DNA of 64,000 bases from Telopea speciosissima (Eukaryota > Streptophyta > Magnoliopsida > Proteales > Proteaceae): assembly GCF_018873765.1 (NCBI RefSeq), contig NC_057923.1, positions 10,614,413-10,678,412 on the forward strand, read 5' to 3'. The translations under genes were made by a program, and so were the position numbers. Below the pieces are notes generated by a model. That model saw nothing but the letters and a program-made list of their open reading frames with translations. It was not told where the DNA came from and did not search any database. Shown one piece after another: positions 1 through 11,458 of the stretch; positions within the stretch are counted from its first letter, which is position 1, and every line of letters begins with the position of its first letter.

Positions 1-118
1 CTAATAGGGGGGGACCCCACCCAGGTAATGTGTTCGGGCAGGGGTAGGGTGGTAATTTCTGCCCCCTATTAGAGGAACTTGGAGAAATGGACCAGGTAGG
101 GAAATGGAGTAGATAATG
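1..118. repeat. Palindromic MITE, copy cut by the window edge
   Basis: The stretch pairs 'ctaatagggggg' with 'cccctattagagg' and continues into a tail ending 'gtagataat'. The same layout is complete at 15452-15592, so this is a second, diverged copy whose left arm lies outside the window. No coding potential is seen. Confidence 0.6.
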
Positions 119-277
119 ATCTAGAATCGATCAATGCTGATCGATCAGAAAATGGAGCAGAATCGATGGAAATTGACCACAACCAATCTGATTGAATCAG
201 AATACAAATCCGAATCTCTAATTCTTCAAGCGACTCTGTAGGACATATTCACCGAGGGCGAGGACTTCGACTCCAAA

Positions 278-379
278 GAGGCTATGTTTGGATGTCAAGA
301 AAAGAAAAAAAAAAAAAGAACAAAATAATAAGACAAATTTTATGAATTTTTTCTTTTCTTAGCATCCAAACATAGCCTC
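278..379. repeat. Hairpin MITE, 102 bp
   Basis: The ends are near-perfect inverted repeats: 'gaggctatgtttggatg' on the left and its complement on the right, around an A/T-rich loop. The size and structure fit a miniature inverted-repeat element. It lies about 600 bp upstream of the RDR2 start codon. Confidence 0.75.
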
Positions 380-423
380 GGTATGTATTTGAAAAATTGG
401 AAATTTCCTCTGGAAAAGTAAAA

Positions 424-856
424 GGGAAAATTACATGATTAGGTGCTTTTGGGTTTTCATTTACAATACTGTCCACCCTATGTTTGAGTTAATACAAATA
501 GACAAAAACAAGTTTAGTTTTACAAAACTAGACAAAACAGTGACTCTCCTTCATCCTTTGTCTTCCTCGACAATTCCCCTCTAAAAAAAATTTCTTTTTT
601 TTTCCTCTAGTACTTGGGGTAGCAGAGAATGGTGGTGGCTGGGACAGGGGTGGAGTTGCAAGGAATGGAGGATACTTGGGCGAGAAGGCCATGGCAGGGG
701 TAAAAATGTCTAAAAAAGTAAGTGTGGGAGGGAGAGACACTATTTGGTCCAGTTTTGTAAACCTTAACTTGTTTTTATCTATTTTTGTTAATTCAAACAT
801 AAGGTAGACAATTTTATAAATAAAAACCCAAAACTAGCTAATCAAGTAATTTTCCC
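424..856. mobile_element. Long-TIR MITE in the RDR2 promoter region
   Basis: About 110 bp at each end are inverted copies of each other, beginning 'gggaaaattacatgatta' on the left and 'gggaaaattacttgatta' on the complementary right end. The flanks carry a near-perfect 8 bp duplication (aaagtaaa / aaagtaac). The middle is unrelated filler without a transposase. The element stops only about 125 bp before the RDR2 ATG, so it must form much of the proximal promoter or the 5' leader. The superfamily is uncertain; an 8-9 bp duplication fits hAT or Mutator. Confidence 0.8.
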
Positions 857-981
857 AAAGTAACACCTCACTACCTCGGTCGACACAGAGGCACAGCAAA
901 CGGACACTCCAAAGGCCGCGAAAAACAAACTCACAAAACAACGGTCTCCGACTCTTACACTGTTCCTCTGTGCTCACAGCC

Positions 982-1512
982 ATGGCTGTTGGTAGAACCA
1001 CAGTCAGGGTGTCGAACATCCCCCTTACAGCCATGGCTAAAGATCTCTTCGACTTTTTCGAGGCTATTCTCGGCAAAGGCTCTGTATTCGCATGTGAGAT
1101 TGCGACGGAACGGAAGAACTGGAAGTCGAGAGGTGTGGGTAGAGTCCAATTCGAGAATATTGATGCGACAAACACTATTAGTCTCCTATCCTCGCAACAA
1201 AAACTTGTTTTCAAAGGTACCCACTTGGAGATATCACCATCTCTTGAAGAGATCATTGTTCGCCCGGTAGAATCCCGGAATCGCATTAAGAATGGGGTTT
1301 TACATGCGGGTTACTTGGTTGGCGAGCATCATATGAATGTTCTTGAGTCTTGGAAAGGCGTCAAAGCGGAGATTATGCCAGAAAGGGGGAAGATTGAGTT
1401 TTGGGTGGTTGAGGGCAAGGAATGTTACAGGTTAGAGGTTCAGTTTGGGGATGTTCTTGCTTCCTCTGGTTATCGTTTGGGAGGAAAAGAACCAAATGCA
1501 CTTCTCGTGGAG
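982..1512 (+). CDS. RDR2: RDR2 exon 1
   Basis: It encodes residues 1-177, the RRM-like N-terminal region, and ends in phase 0 at 'GTGGAG' before the donor 'gtattt'. The preceding 125 bp show no clear TATA box. Confidence 0.93.
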
Positions 1513-4500
1513 GTATTTATGTTCATTAATATGCAAGTTTGCTTCTAAATTTTGTCTGGATTGTTCTTTGTATGACATCTGTGTGATTATCTCACTGGGT
1601 TTGGTATATTTTGCTGATAATTTATTTATTGAGATCAATTTAAAAAATCATTCTCCTTATGATTTTGGAATTTCTCAATTAATTTGCTAGCATTAGGTTT
1701 CCCGTTATGAATAAGTAAGGTTCTTGTAGAATTAGAAAATTTCTAAGTACATCCTGCATACTACCAAAAACCAATTGCACACCATCATGACCACAATAGG
1801 CCCAAATTTCATTCTGTTGTTACAATTGTTTCTAGGATCCATAAACTAGTTGGGAGTTAGTCCCAGATGTTGGGAGTCGATATGGACTTTTGTTATCTAT
1901 TTCATAAAGTAGCTTAAGAAATCGCAACGTAGAGGCAAGGCTGTGTACATTATGACCTTCCCCAGACCCGCAGTGACTGGGGCCTCGTGCACTGGGTACG
2001 CCTTTTTTTTTTTTCTTTCTAAACTTAAGAAATCGCAAAGTTTCCAAATGGAAGCTATAGTGGGAACCCATTGGGCGCTCTTACTAAAGAAGTAAAGGCT
2101 AAGCCCCTACTAAAGCTATAGTTAAGGTTTTCATAAAGAGCAGAAGCATGGAACAGGGAAGTAGAACGTGGAACATCAACTAAAGGGGGGTTTACCTTCA
2201 ACACCTTTGAGGTCTTTGGTCCAGGCCTGATTGCAAGAGTTTGGGCAAATAGACTCGGACTGGGCTGGTCTCAAAACCATTAGCATCAAATCGGAGATTT
2301 GTTTCATAGCTTCCAACCATACAGTGGAAAGATGATACCTTCATTACTATTACTAATTTGCGAGTTGATTGGTAATCATAGTTGTCAAGGCGCCGCCTAG
2401 GCGTCCAGGCGCCTTGGCCGCCTTGGCTGCCTTGTTGGTGTCGCCACGTTTTTGGACCCTCTCCAGCGCCTTAGGTCGCCTAGACGCTGTGATAACTATG
2501 TTGGTAATTGTGTATGTCCTCCCTCCCTAGGCCATTTTTGTAAGGAGTTATTCCAACTGGACATAATATCATAAGAACATATAGAATGTTATGTAGGCTT
2601 TTGTACCTAGGAGTAACAGAAAAAAGGGAAAAATAGAACATGTTCCAAATAGAAAGAAATTTTTTTGAAGTACAGAATTTAGCTCAACGCGCAATGTAGC
2701 ATTAAAGATGGATTTATGATTTGATTGCTTATACTAGATGATCACAATATGTTTCAATTTTATCGATCCTAAGATTCAAGGTTTTCTTTTTCTCATAACC
2801 AGCATTTACTTACCACAATGAAATTCAAAATAGCATTAATTATGGGATACATGATGTTGCCATGTTGGTCTTGGAACATGTGGTTACTTGGAAAGAAATC
2901 ATGAGCCAATCGATGCTATTTGGCATGGTTTAGCTATGGGGGTCAGTCATGAATATGTCCCTGGATGTCCGATCCATTTGACTGGATATGAGGACTCAGC
3001 TATAATGGATTAGCTCATTGGATGTTACAATATTCTATGATGTCTAAGCAGGCAAGCTAGTAATTTAGGTGCATCTTTCACTAATATCAAATATGGAAAA
3101 TATTTAGAAATGAAAGAATGCATTATGAACTTGGAAGATGCGACCAAGAGCCTCTATAGAATGCCTAAGATTAGGGAGGCATGGGCATAAATGGTTCGGA
3201 AACTATAATAAACAACAAACAACATATACAAGCTCATATTTTATGTTAGCAGGGCTTGAGGAATCAGGATCGAATTGGCCGATCCGGAACGGTACGGAAG
3301 CCGATTTGACGATGATTTATGGCCGATTTTTGGGTTTCCAGGGTTTCCTTTACTGATTCTGGCAGATCCATCAAGGAATTGGATCAGAATTATGGATCGG
3401 CCAGAATTGACGGTGACCGATTGCGAACTCTTGAACTCTGGGGGAAGGGTTTACTGATTTGAAGGAGCTGACTCATACTTACATACTCGGATCCTGTCAG
3501 TGTTGTGTTTGTTTCTTGCACTTGTACTTGGGTTAAACAAGAGGTCCTGGTATTACAGATTAGATTTATCCCATTCTGTTAAGTAGATTAGAAAAAATAG
3601 TAGTTACCCAAATTGGTATTATTTAGGCTGGGCTTGTGCAGAATCATGTTTCTAGTTTTGTGTGATGTGAGGGAGAGGATTGGGCGGTCATGGGGTGGGT
3701 TTCACGAATACCTGACCCTTTCAAAAGTATTGCAAAACCATAACTGGCCTTCCCAATAAACTTGCTTGGGGGTAATTAGTTTTACAAGGTAACCAGTGCA
3801 GGTACCTACGGGGTAAAATTGGTGGTGAGTGTACCATACCCAACTCTAACCTGATTGGGTCATACTGTTTTGAACCATATGGTGGGGTGGACTGGGCAGT
3901 TATGCCCTATTATCAGAGGTCGAAAGCAGCACTGGTCAAAGAAGATTTGGACTCAAGTTCCCTTGCTAAAATTGATGAATAATAAAACTAGAGTACATTA
4001 TTCCTCAATTAGAATTCCTGTTGAATGAAGATAAAACCCAACGTATGCCATAAAAGCAACAATAACTGTATGTATGTGTAACATTTTTTCCCACTTAGGA
4101 TTTCAGCAGTCAATATTCTTATTCAGTGTTCAAAGTGTGAAGCATGATCTGTGGCAGTTGGAGCACCAAGCATGGAGTCAATGGCTCCAAAACCTTGATG
4201 CCTATTAAACTACCAACCGATGAAAATAGGACCTTAAAGGTTTAAGAACTAAGAAGTTAGACATAATAACTCAAAGCTAGTCTAGAGTAAGGAAAAAATG
4301 GGAAAATGTCAAATATGTGACTACTTCTTATTTGAACTAGTTTAGCAGGTATCTGTAGCCAGCAGTCTGTGCCTACGAATTATGGGATATGAACATCTTA
4401 GGGCTTTGCTTTAAGGTGTTTTCTTCGAGCATTAATTCAGGGTTAGCCTTTCATTCCTTGAAATACTGTTTTTGGTAAATGTCTAATTGCTATCTAACCA

Positions 4501-7500
4501 CATAAAGGCTGCGATTGGAAACAAGGCAGATTCTAGAACCGCAGGTAAGGACTTAGGGCCAAAACTGGAGAAAACTAATAACCAATTCAATAAGAATCAG
4601 ATCTGGTCCAAGTTTAGGTCAAGTGGTTTAGATAGGGTGAGGAGTAGTCCAGCAATACAAATTTTGATGTTAATTCAAGGGTAAGATCTTGAATTATAAG
4701 GAAATCACAGAATTAGTCAGTAGATAAATAGAAATCAGAATTTAGTAATTGATAGAATGGCAACTAAGAAACAGAAATAGCAACTGTGGTTTAACTTAGA
4801 ATCATAGAGTAGATTTAGTAACTAATCATGACAGAAATAACAAGTGAATCAGAATTAGTAACATGCAGAAAAAAAAATAATAATAAAGCAAGGATGGAAA
4901 TCATGTTGTAACAGGAGACAGAGGTTAGCAGTAAAATTCCAACAGAACTTCAAATCTATGGAAAGAGTTGTTTGCTAAACCAGCACTAGAACCTGATCTG
5001 AAACTGTAAAAAAAACTAACTGTAGTTAGTAATCAGCATAATAACTTCAGGTGACGAAAGAGAACAGGAAAACTGAGGTGAGCAGGATGAAGAGAAAGTA
5101 GAGATCTGACCTTTGATTGAATGAAGAAGAAGAAGACAAGAAAAAGGATATAATGAGGCCTCTCACCTAGTACTTGACCAGAATTTCACCAATCCATCTT
5201 GGCATCCCACCAAAGCTGCTGTTACATCTCACAAGAGCACTCTGCATCTCACAGAAAATTGCAAGCATAAAGCTAAGGGTTTGTTAAATTGTGGGGGTGA
5301 GTCCCCTACTCCTTATCTATAATCTTAAGAAAATAAACAATATAGGGAACCTCCCATGCGTGGACTTAGTGGTCCCTTACAACTGAAGTTTTCTCAAAAC
5401 AGAAACTCTCTAGAAATTAAGAAAATGTAAACTAAATATCTAATTTCGTATAGACCTCAAATCCCTCATATTTGTGCTTATAGAATTTGCCCATTAAAAA
5501 ATAGAAAACCCAAAAATACTAAACCCATGACCCATATAACACATTGGAGACCTAAAACTGAGTCCAAGTTGACCCAATATTGAACCGTAGGTTCAGGTTG
5601 ACCTAGAAAACTGAACCAAACCAAAAACAAAAGTCTCTCTTCTTCTCTTCTTGCTGGAGTTCTGCATCAATGTCATTCTGCACAAATGGAATTTTATAAA
5701 GAAACTCTGTGATTCAATCCAACACTGATGAGGGTCAACAATTGAGGGACTCATCTTCATTTTTATTTATTTATTTATTTTCCATTAATCTTGGTGCTGT
5801 GTTTACATAATCAGTGTCAGCATGTTAAACCATCCTTTAGATGAATTTATTGTATTCTGTTACTGGAATTCGCAGCTCAAATATGCTCCAAAGATCTACC
5901 AGAAAATCTATGGACCTACTTTGGCCTCAAAGTTTAGCAATGACCGGTACCATATATGCAAGGAAAATTTTGAGTTTGCTTGGGTTCGGACTACAGATTT
6001 TTCAGTTTTGAAGTCCATTGGGCAATCATCATCACTCTGTTGGGACCTCAAGGAAGGGTTATTAACTTCAGATATTATTGCCAGTTTCCCATGTTATAGA
6101 GAAGAGATGGGGGATCTCATTTTGGAGCAAGAGGATCAGCTGGATTGCAAATCTGAGCTTGTTCCACTCATAAATAGCCAAGTGGATTCAAAGTTAGCAT
6201 ATGAAATCCTTTTCCAGCTCAATTCCCTCATTCATACTAAAAAAATTAGTCTCAAATCGGTGGATGCTGAACTAATTGATCTTCTAAGTGAATTAACTAT
6301 AGAGACAGCTGATATGATTCTTCAGGAGTTGCATAAGAAGTCGTCTACATGTTTTGAGCCCATGTCATTTATTCAGAGCCAGGTAAGTAGCACAAGGAGA
6401 AAGCAGAAAAGTATATCATCATCCCAGAGCAGGCGAAGAAAGGATCATATAATGAATTGTTATAGAGTCCTCATTACCCCTTCAAAAATTTACTGCTTGG
6501 GGCCTGAGCTTGAAAATTCCAATTATGTTGTTAGGCACTATGCTGCATATGCTTCTGACTTTCTAAGAGTTTCTTTTGTCGAGGAAGATTGGACAAAGCT
6601 ACCTTCTGATGCCATTTCAACAATTATTGAGCAAGGTATTTTTTCAAAGCCCTATAGAACTAGAATATTTCATCGGGTACTTTCAATACTTCGAGATGGG
6701 ATTAAGATTGGGTCTAAGAGATTTGAGTTTCTAGCCTTCTCTGCAAGCCAGCTCCGGTCAAATTCAATTTGGATGTTTGCTTCCAATGATTCTCTTAGAG
6801 CAGAAGACATTAGGCAATGGATGGGTAAATTTAACAAGATCCGCAGTGTGTCAAAATGTGCTGCTAGAATGGGTCAGTTATTCAGTTCTTCTAGAGAAAC
6901 ATTGAATGTTTCACCACAAGATGTTGAGATTATTCCTGATATTGAAGTTACAACCGATGGTATCCAGTACTGCTTCTCAGATGGAATTGGAAAAGTTTCT
7001 CCCTCTTTTGCCAGACTAATTGCTCTGGAGTGTGGACTAAGGCATACTCCTTCAGCTTTCCAAATTAGATATGGTGGCTATAAAGGTGTTATAGCTGTTG
7101 ATCGTAATTCTTTCCGGAAGCTTTCTTTGAGGGGGAGTATGTTAAAGTTTCATTCAAAGGATAGAATGCTTAATGTCACCAGTTGGAGTGAGTCTATGCC
7201 ATGCTATTTGAACCGGGAGATCATTTCCCTGTTGTCTACATTGGGAATAGAGGATGAAAAGTTTGAGCAAATGCAACGTGAACAGATCCGCCTTCTGGAT
7301 GAAATGTTAACAAATAGGGAGGCTGCTTTGGTTGTTTTGGATTGCACGGGTAAAGATTGTAAGACCATTCTTACAAATATGTTGCTAAATGGTTATGAAC
7401 CAAGTGTGGAGCCTTTCCTCTCAATGATGCTGAGAGCTCATCGTGAATACCAGTTGTCTGATTTAAGAAACAAGTGCCGGATATTCGTCCCAAAGGGTCG

Positions 7501-9603
7501 GGTCCTAATGGGATGTTTGGATGAGACTGGCACATTAGACTATGGGCAAGTTTATGTCCGAGTTACCATGACAGGTGCAGAGAGGCAGTCTGATGATCAT
7601 AATTTCTTCCAGAAAGTGGACCAGACAACATCTATAGTAGTAGGGAGGGTAGTAGTTACAAAAAACCCTTGCCTCCACCCTGGTGATATCAGAGTACTAC
7701 AGGCTGTCCATGAAGAGGCATTAGAAGGGAAAGGTTTGGTTGATTGTCTTGTCTTCCCTCAGAAAGGAGAAAGGTATGTAAATGTTTCCAAGTCATCTAG
7801 ACTTTTTTGTTGTTGTTGTTATGTCCCAGAAGCCATCTGTTTTGACCAAAAATTCCTTGGGTGGACAAAAATCAGGTACTAACTGAACTCTTTCACATGA
7901 ATTTATGGGCTGGCTACCATATTAGCTATGCATTCACATAGAACATCTGATTAGTCCCACCAAGATTCCCTACTCCAATTAATCGGTTCATGTGATCTCT
8001 GCATCCAAGAAATTGTTAGAAGTCCAGTTACCCAAAACAAGGTTGAAAGGTTGATCTTTTCTTTTTCGGTTTTTTTGGGGAGGGGGTTGAATGGTATATT
8101 GCTGAATATCTGTGTCATGTGGATGGTGGTAACCCTGTACAGAAGGATCCTTTATTTACTCAGATTGTGTATCTAAAGTCTCCTCAATCACATATATGTA
8201 AGCTCTTCCAAAAGTTTGAACTCTTGGTGATCATGTAGTTGTATGAAACTGATCCCAGTGTAGTTTGACTCCACTGTGGTTTTCTAGGCACTAAGTGGGC
8301 CTGTCAGTTTGATTCTTAATGTGGTCTTTAATCAGTTTAATTTCTGTTAGATATATGATCCTTGTCCAAAACAAACTATTTCATAATCTAATTACTATGC
8401 ATGGCTTCTGTGTTGGAGCCTATGATACTAATTGTTTGGAAAGTCACCAAGAGAGTGGGAAGGGGAATTGTTGGATCTTCTCCCTAATTATCTTTAAACC
8501 ATGCATGTGACATTGTAAAATAGTTGCTAAGGTTTCCGTTTATTAATGACATTGATGCATCCACAGGCCTCATCCAAATGAATGCTCTGGTGGTGATCTT
8601 GATGGTGACCTATTTTTTGTATGCTGGGATGAAAATCTCATCCCATCGAAAACTGATACACCGATGGACTACATTGCACGGAGGCCACGTCTCATGGATC
8701 ATGAGGTGACCTTGGAGGTAATGTTGAACTGAAATGTAGTTTCTATTATTTGGGGAATCTAGATGAGATTCATGTTGCATGGTAGCTCCACATTTCTTTT
8801 TCTTACCCCAATTTTGCCAAATTCGGCAGGAAATTCAGAGATTCTTTGTTGATTACATGATCAATGACACTCTTGGTGTCATCTCAACTGCACATCTAAT
8901 TCATGCGGACCGTGATCCAGCTAAAGCCCAAAGTCCTAAATGCCTTCAGTTGGCAACCCTTCACTCTATGGCCGTGGACTTTGCAAAGACAGGAGCACCT
9001 GCAGAGATGCCAAGAGTACTGAAACCAAAGGAGTACCCTGACTTCCTGGAGAGGGGAGACAGGCCCATGTACATTTCCCATGGCATATTAGGGAAGCTCT
9101 ACCGTGCCACCCTCGATTCAACAGACAATCATGATCTCGATTTTTTCTGGTCAGAAAAGGTTGCTCAATCTGTTTACGACCATGATCTTGAAGTTGAAGG
9201 ATTTGAAGATTTTCTAGAAATTGCTAGAGGTCATAAAAAGCTATATGCAGACAAGTTAAGAGCTCTAATGAATTATTATGGGGTGGAAAGTGAAGATGAG
9301 ATACTGACGGGTAATTTGCGGATCCGTTCAGTGTTTTTGCAGCGGGACAAAAGGAGATATGGGGAAATGAAGGACCGAATTTTGATCTCAGTTGGAAGCC
9401 TACATAAAGAGGCCAAAGGATGGTTCCATGATAGCTGCAAGGAGCATGAACTTAAGAAGATGGCATCCGCATGGTACCATGTGAGTTACCACCCGGATTA
9501 TTGTCAGGATGGCAGCAACTTCCTGAGCTTTCCCTGGATCTTAGATGACATTCTGCTGAACATAAAATCAGAGAAAAAATTGAAATCTAACGAGGTTACC
9601 TAG
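982..9603 (+). CDS. RDR2: RNA-dependent RNA polymerase 2 (RDR2), complete gene, 4 exons
   Basis: This gene encodes the polymerase that copies Pol IV transcripts into double-stranded RNA for 24-nt siRNA production and RNA-directed DNA methylation in the nucleus. Joining 982-1512, 5876-7773, 8567-8717 and 8830-9603 gives one open frame of 1117 residues, close to the 1133 of Arabidopsis RDR2. All introns are GT-AG. The N-terminus (about residues 1-100) is the RRM-like RDR domain. The core contains 'SDGIGK', 'FQIRYGGYKGV' and 'SMLKF'. The catalytic loop DLDGD sits at about residues 820-824, in exon 3, followed by 'FVDYMI-DTLGVISTAH'. Alignment from memory with Arabidopsis RDR2 is continuous from end to end and better than with RDR1 or RDR6. 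The start codon was chosen at the in-frame ATG (MAVGRT), because the open frame 12 bases further upstream begins with GTG. No disruption is seen. Confidence 0.95.
1928..2023 (+). mobile_element. 5'-truncated Au-like SINE in RDR2 intron 1
   Basis: The body matches the 3' half of plant Au-type SINEs: 'ggctgtgtacatta', then 'ccttccccagacccgcag', then 'gtgcactgggtacgcc' and a T-rich tail. It is bounded by a perfect 15 bp target-site duplication, cttaagaaatcgcaa, at 1913-1927 and 2024-2038. The tRNA-like head is missing. Confidence 0.85.
2377..2500. mobile_element. hAT-like word-rich MITE in RDR2 intron 1
   Basis: The ends are catagttgtc and gataactatg, inverted to each other. The flanks are a perfect 8 bp duplication (ttggtaat, at 2369-2376 and 2501-2508), which is the hAT signature. 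The inside is almost entirely variants of 'gccgcctaggcg'. No transposase is present. Confidence 0.85.
2509..5875 (+). other. Rest of RDR2 intron 1
   Basis: No exon is recognisable. At about 3250-3450 there is a word-rich patch of 'gatcggccga' variants, probably another decayed MITE. From about 5090 to 5640 the sequence resembles non-coding repeat stretches near 39470 and 58600 ('cccttacaaactta', 'aggaaactaaaat'). A (TTTA)n run precedes the acceptor. Confidence 0.5.
5876..7773 (+). CDS. RDR2: RDR2 exon 2 (large central exon)
   Basis: It starts after 'ttcgcag' with 'LKYAPKIY' and ends at 'QKGE' with two bases of the next codon before the donor 'gtatgt'. It encodes about residues 178-809, including most of the polymerase core. 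The open frame runs on both sides into intron sequence, so the exon limits rest on the splice sites and on homology. Confidence 0.93.
8567..8717 (+). CDS. RDR2: RDR2 exon 3 (catalytic DLDGD exon)
   Basis: It encodes 'PHPNECSGGDLDGDLFFV' and continues to 'DHEVTLE'. This is the metal-binding loop of the RDR active site. It enters in phase 2 and leaves in phase 0. The exon is easily missed because the flanking open frames are short. Confidence 0.93.
8830..9603 (+). CDS. RDR2: RDR2 exon 4 and stop
   Basis: It begins after 'ttcggcag' with 'EIQRFFVDYMINDTLGV' and runs to the TAG at 9601-9603. It encodes the conserved C-terminal part of the RDR domain, including 'SAWYHVSYHPDY' and 'FLSFPWILDDILL'. 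Confidence 0.93.
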   Translation, partial: EIQRFFVDYMINDTLGVISTAHLIHADRDPAKAQSPKCLQLATLHSMAVDFAKTGAPAEMPRVLKPKEYPDFLERGDRPMYISHGILGKLYRATLDSTDNHDLDFFWSEKVAQSVYDHDLEVEGFEDFLEIARGHKKLYADKLRALMNYYGVESEDEILTGNLRIRSVFLQRDKRRYGEMKDRILISVGSLHKEAKGWFHDSCKEHELKKMASAWYHVSYHPDYCQDGSNFLSFPWILDDILLNIKSEKKLKSNEVT

Positions 9604-11251
9604 TGGACGTTGCTGAATTTCATAGCCACACTTGAAGTTTGCCAAGACCTCAACTACTTGAAGCTGTGGTGAAGCAGAAAGTGCATAGAGCAAGAATCAC
9701 TTCATAATCTCCCTTGTGCATATCTTCTATATTTATAGTTGTATGATGTTCATATCTTAATTCAGCCTAAACAAACAACTGATGAATCCAAGTCATAGAG
9801 AATGTATCCAATCTTTTTCTGTGTCATCTCGCATTGAAGCCAAATTAGTTGTGTGAAGTAAAAAGATTAAGATTTAACAAGTTGGCTTCTACATGTCTAA
9901 CCATTTGATTTGTGTCCATTTTTGCAGTCATATCCAAACTTGAGAAGATTGCGTAAACTGGCTTGAGTGATTTTGATTGTTCTTAAGGTAACTACGTACA
10001 ACGATTGTGTTCTGTTTGTTCATATGGGTAGCAACAGCTGGTGGGTTTGGCAACGAAACCGCTTGGCTGATTATTCAGAAAGCCCACTATAGGTTTATTC
10101 ATGCTGCCTGCAAATGGAACAGGAATGGAAAGGAAAAGGCTGGGTATGCTAGTGGTATATCGTTAGCTAGCACCTTATGTGTGTATATCTCTCTCTTCCT
10201 TCTCTGGGAATGGAGTTAAAGTTTTATTTTCTTAAATTTGGAAAGGATGGAGGCGATGAACCTCAAAGCTGAGATAAAAAGTTGGATTTGACAAGGTATC
10301 CCTTAGTTTATTGGCATTTTTAATTGGACCTGGTTTTTTACACGGAAATTAAGGAAGAATCTCCTTAATGGGTAGCTAGATCTGCTATGTGGCAAGTCAG
10401 ATGGGGCGAAAAATTTGTGAACTAGTAAACCCTAAGGTCCCCTATTCACATATCAAGTTTCAGTCTAAACAGAGTTTGCCAAATTACAAAACAAACTATT
10501 GAAAAATTAGCAGAGATTCAATGGTGGTTGGAATACCAGTAGGTGTGTATGGACATACAAGGGAGGGTATTACATTAGATGGAAAGATAAAATGATTGAG
10601 ATTGAGGCTCAAATTTGGCACCGACTTGTTTAGGCCATTCCCTAGAAATGCAACAATGATGATTGATATGATTGATTCCGATTGAAGAAGCTAAAAGAGC
10701 TAGGGGCAGGCCTGAAATAACCAATAAGAGAAGTGGTGAGAAAGGACATGCACCTTACCTTTAATCATCTTTAATCCTGTCCATTGAAGTAGAAGCTTGC
10801 TCATGTGGCAAAAACCAAAATACCCAATGGGGTGGAATCTTGGCCCAAAAAAGCCCGAGCTTGCTCAAAGACCCAGTAAAATTTTTTTGGGTTTGAGCTG
10901 GGCTTTTCAGCCTGTAGCTTGGGGCTGGGAATTTCAAGCCTAACTTTGGGCTGATTTGGCTCGAGCCCAGAATGGCCTGTTGTAGAATTTGTCATTCAGT
11001 TTCGGGATAGGAGAGATACTCACACTACATATTTTTCGGAGAAAAGTTTTCTGCATGGGACATAGGGCCGTAGGGGCGACACCTAGACACATTGGGGGGG
11101 TAGAAATGACTACTCCGCCCTGCCCCTATGAATGGTAGAATGTCCATCCCTAATGTATCAACGCGCGCTCTCATTGGCTGTCGTGTACACATGGCACCTG
11201 CGCTCCCATGTCCAATAAGTACTCACACAATATTTGGGCGTGTATGATAAA
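9604..11251. other. RDR2 3' flank and intergenic DNA
   Basis: The first few hundred bases should contain the RDR2 3' UTR; no canonical AATAAA was located. About 10685-10775 is a scrap of an RTE LINE 3' end ('gagctaggggcaggcctg'). About 10830-10985 is rich in 'gagcccg/gggct' words. No gene is supported. Confidence 0.5.
10685..10775 (+). mobile_element. RTE-type LINE fragment
   Basis: 'aaagagctaggggcaggcct' and 'gagaagtggtgagaaaggac' match the RTE C-terminal coding region that is better preserved at 39802 and 45080. It is a short fragment with no tail. Confidence 0.6.
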
Positions 11252-11458
11252 AGTAGTTTTAAATATTGGTATCGAAGTGACCAATCTGTATCCGTATCAG
11301 CGGCGATCGATACTGATATGTATCGTTGGTATCAAATAAAAAAGTGCTGTGTTTTTAATTTGCAGCTGATTCGGACCGATATTGTCTTATGCATATCGTT
11401 ACCATATCAGTATCGACTGCGACCAATACCGGATTCAATACCGTGAACTAAAACTATG
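11252..11458. mobile_element. hAT-like word-rich MITE ('tatcgatac' family)
   Basis: The ends are agtagtttt and aaaactatg, with flanks atgataaa / atgataag (7 of 8 identical). The interior is made of 'tatcgatactgat' variants. A second member with the same vocabulary is at 17476-17729. Confidence 0.75.

Noticed and set aside
834..1286. Minus-strand open frame of 150 codons
   Set aside because: It is antisense to RDR2 exon 1, which has clear homology and splice sites; the frame is a shadow of its codon structure.
10007..10219. Open frame of 70 codons downstream of RDR2
   Set aside because: It has some protein-like text but no recognisable domain, and it begins within likely 3' flanking DNA.
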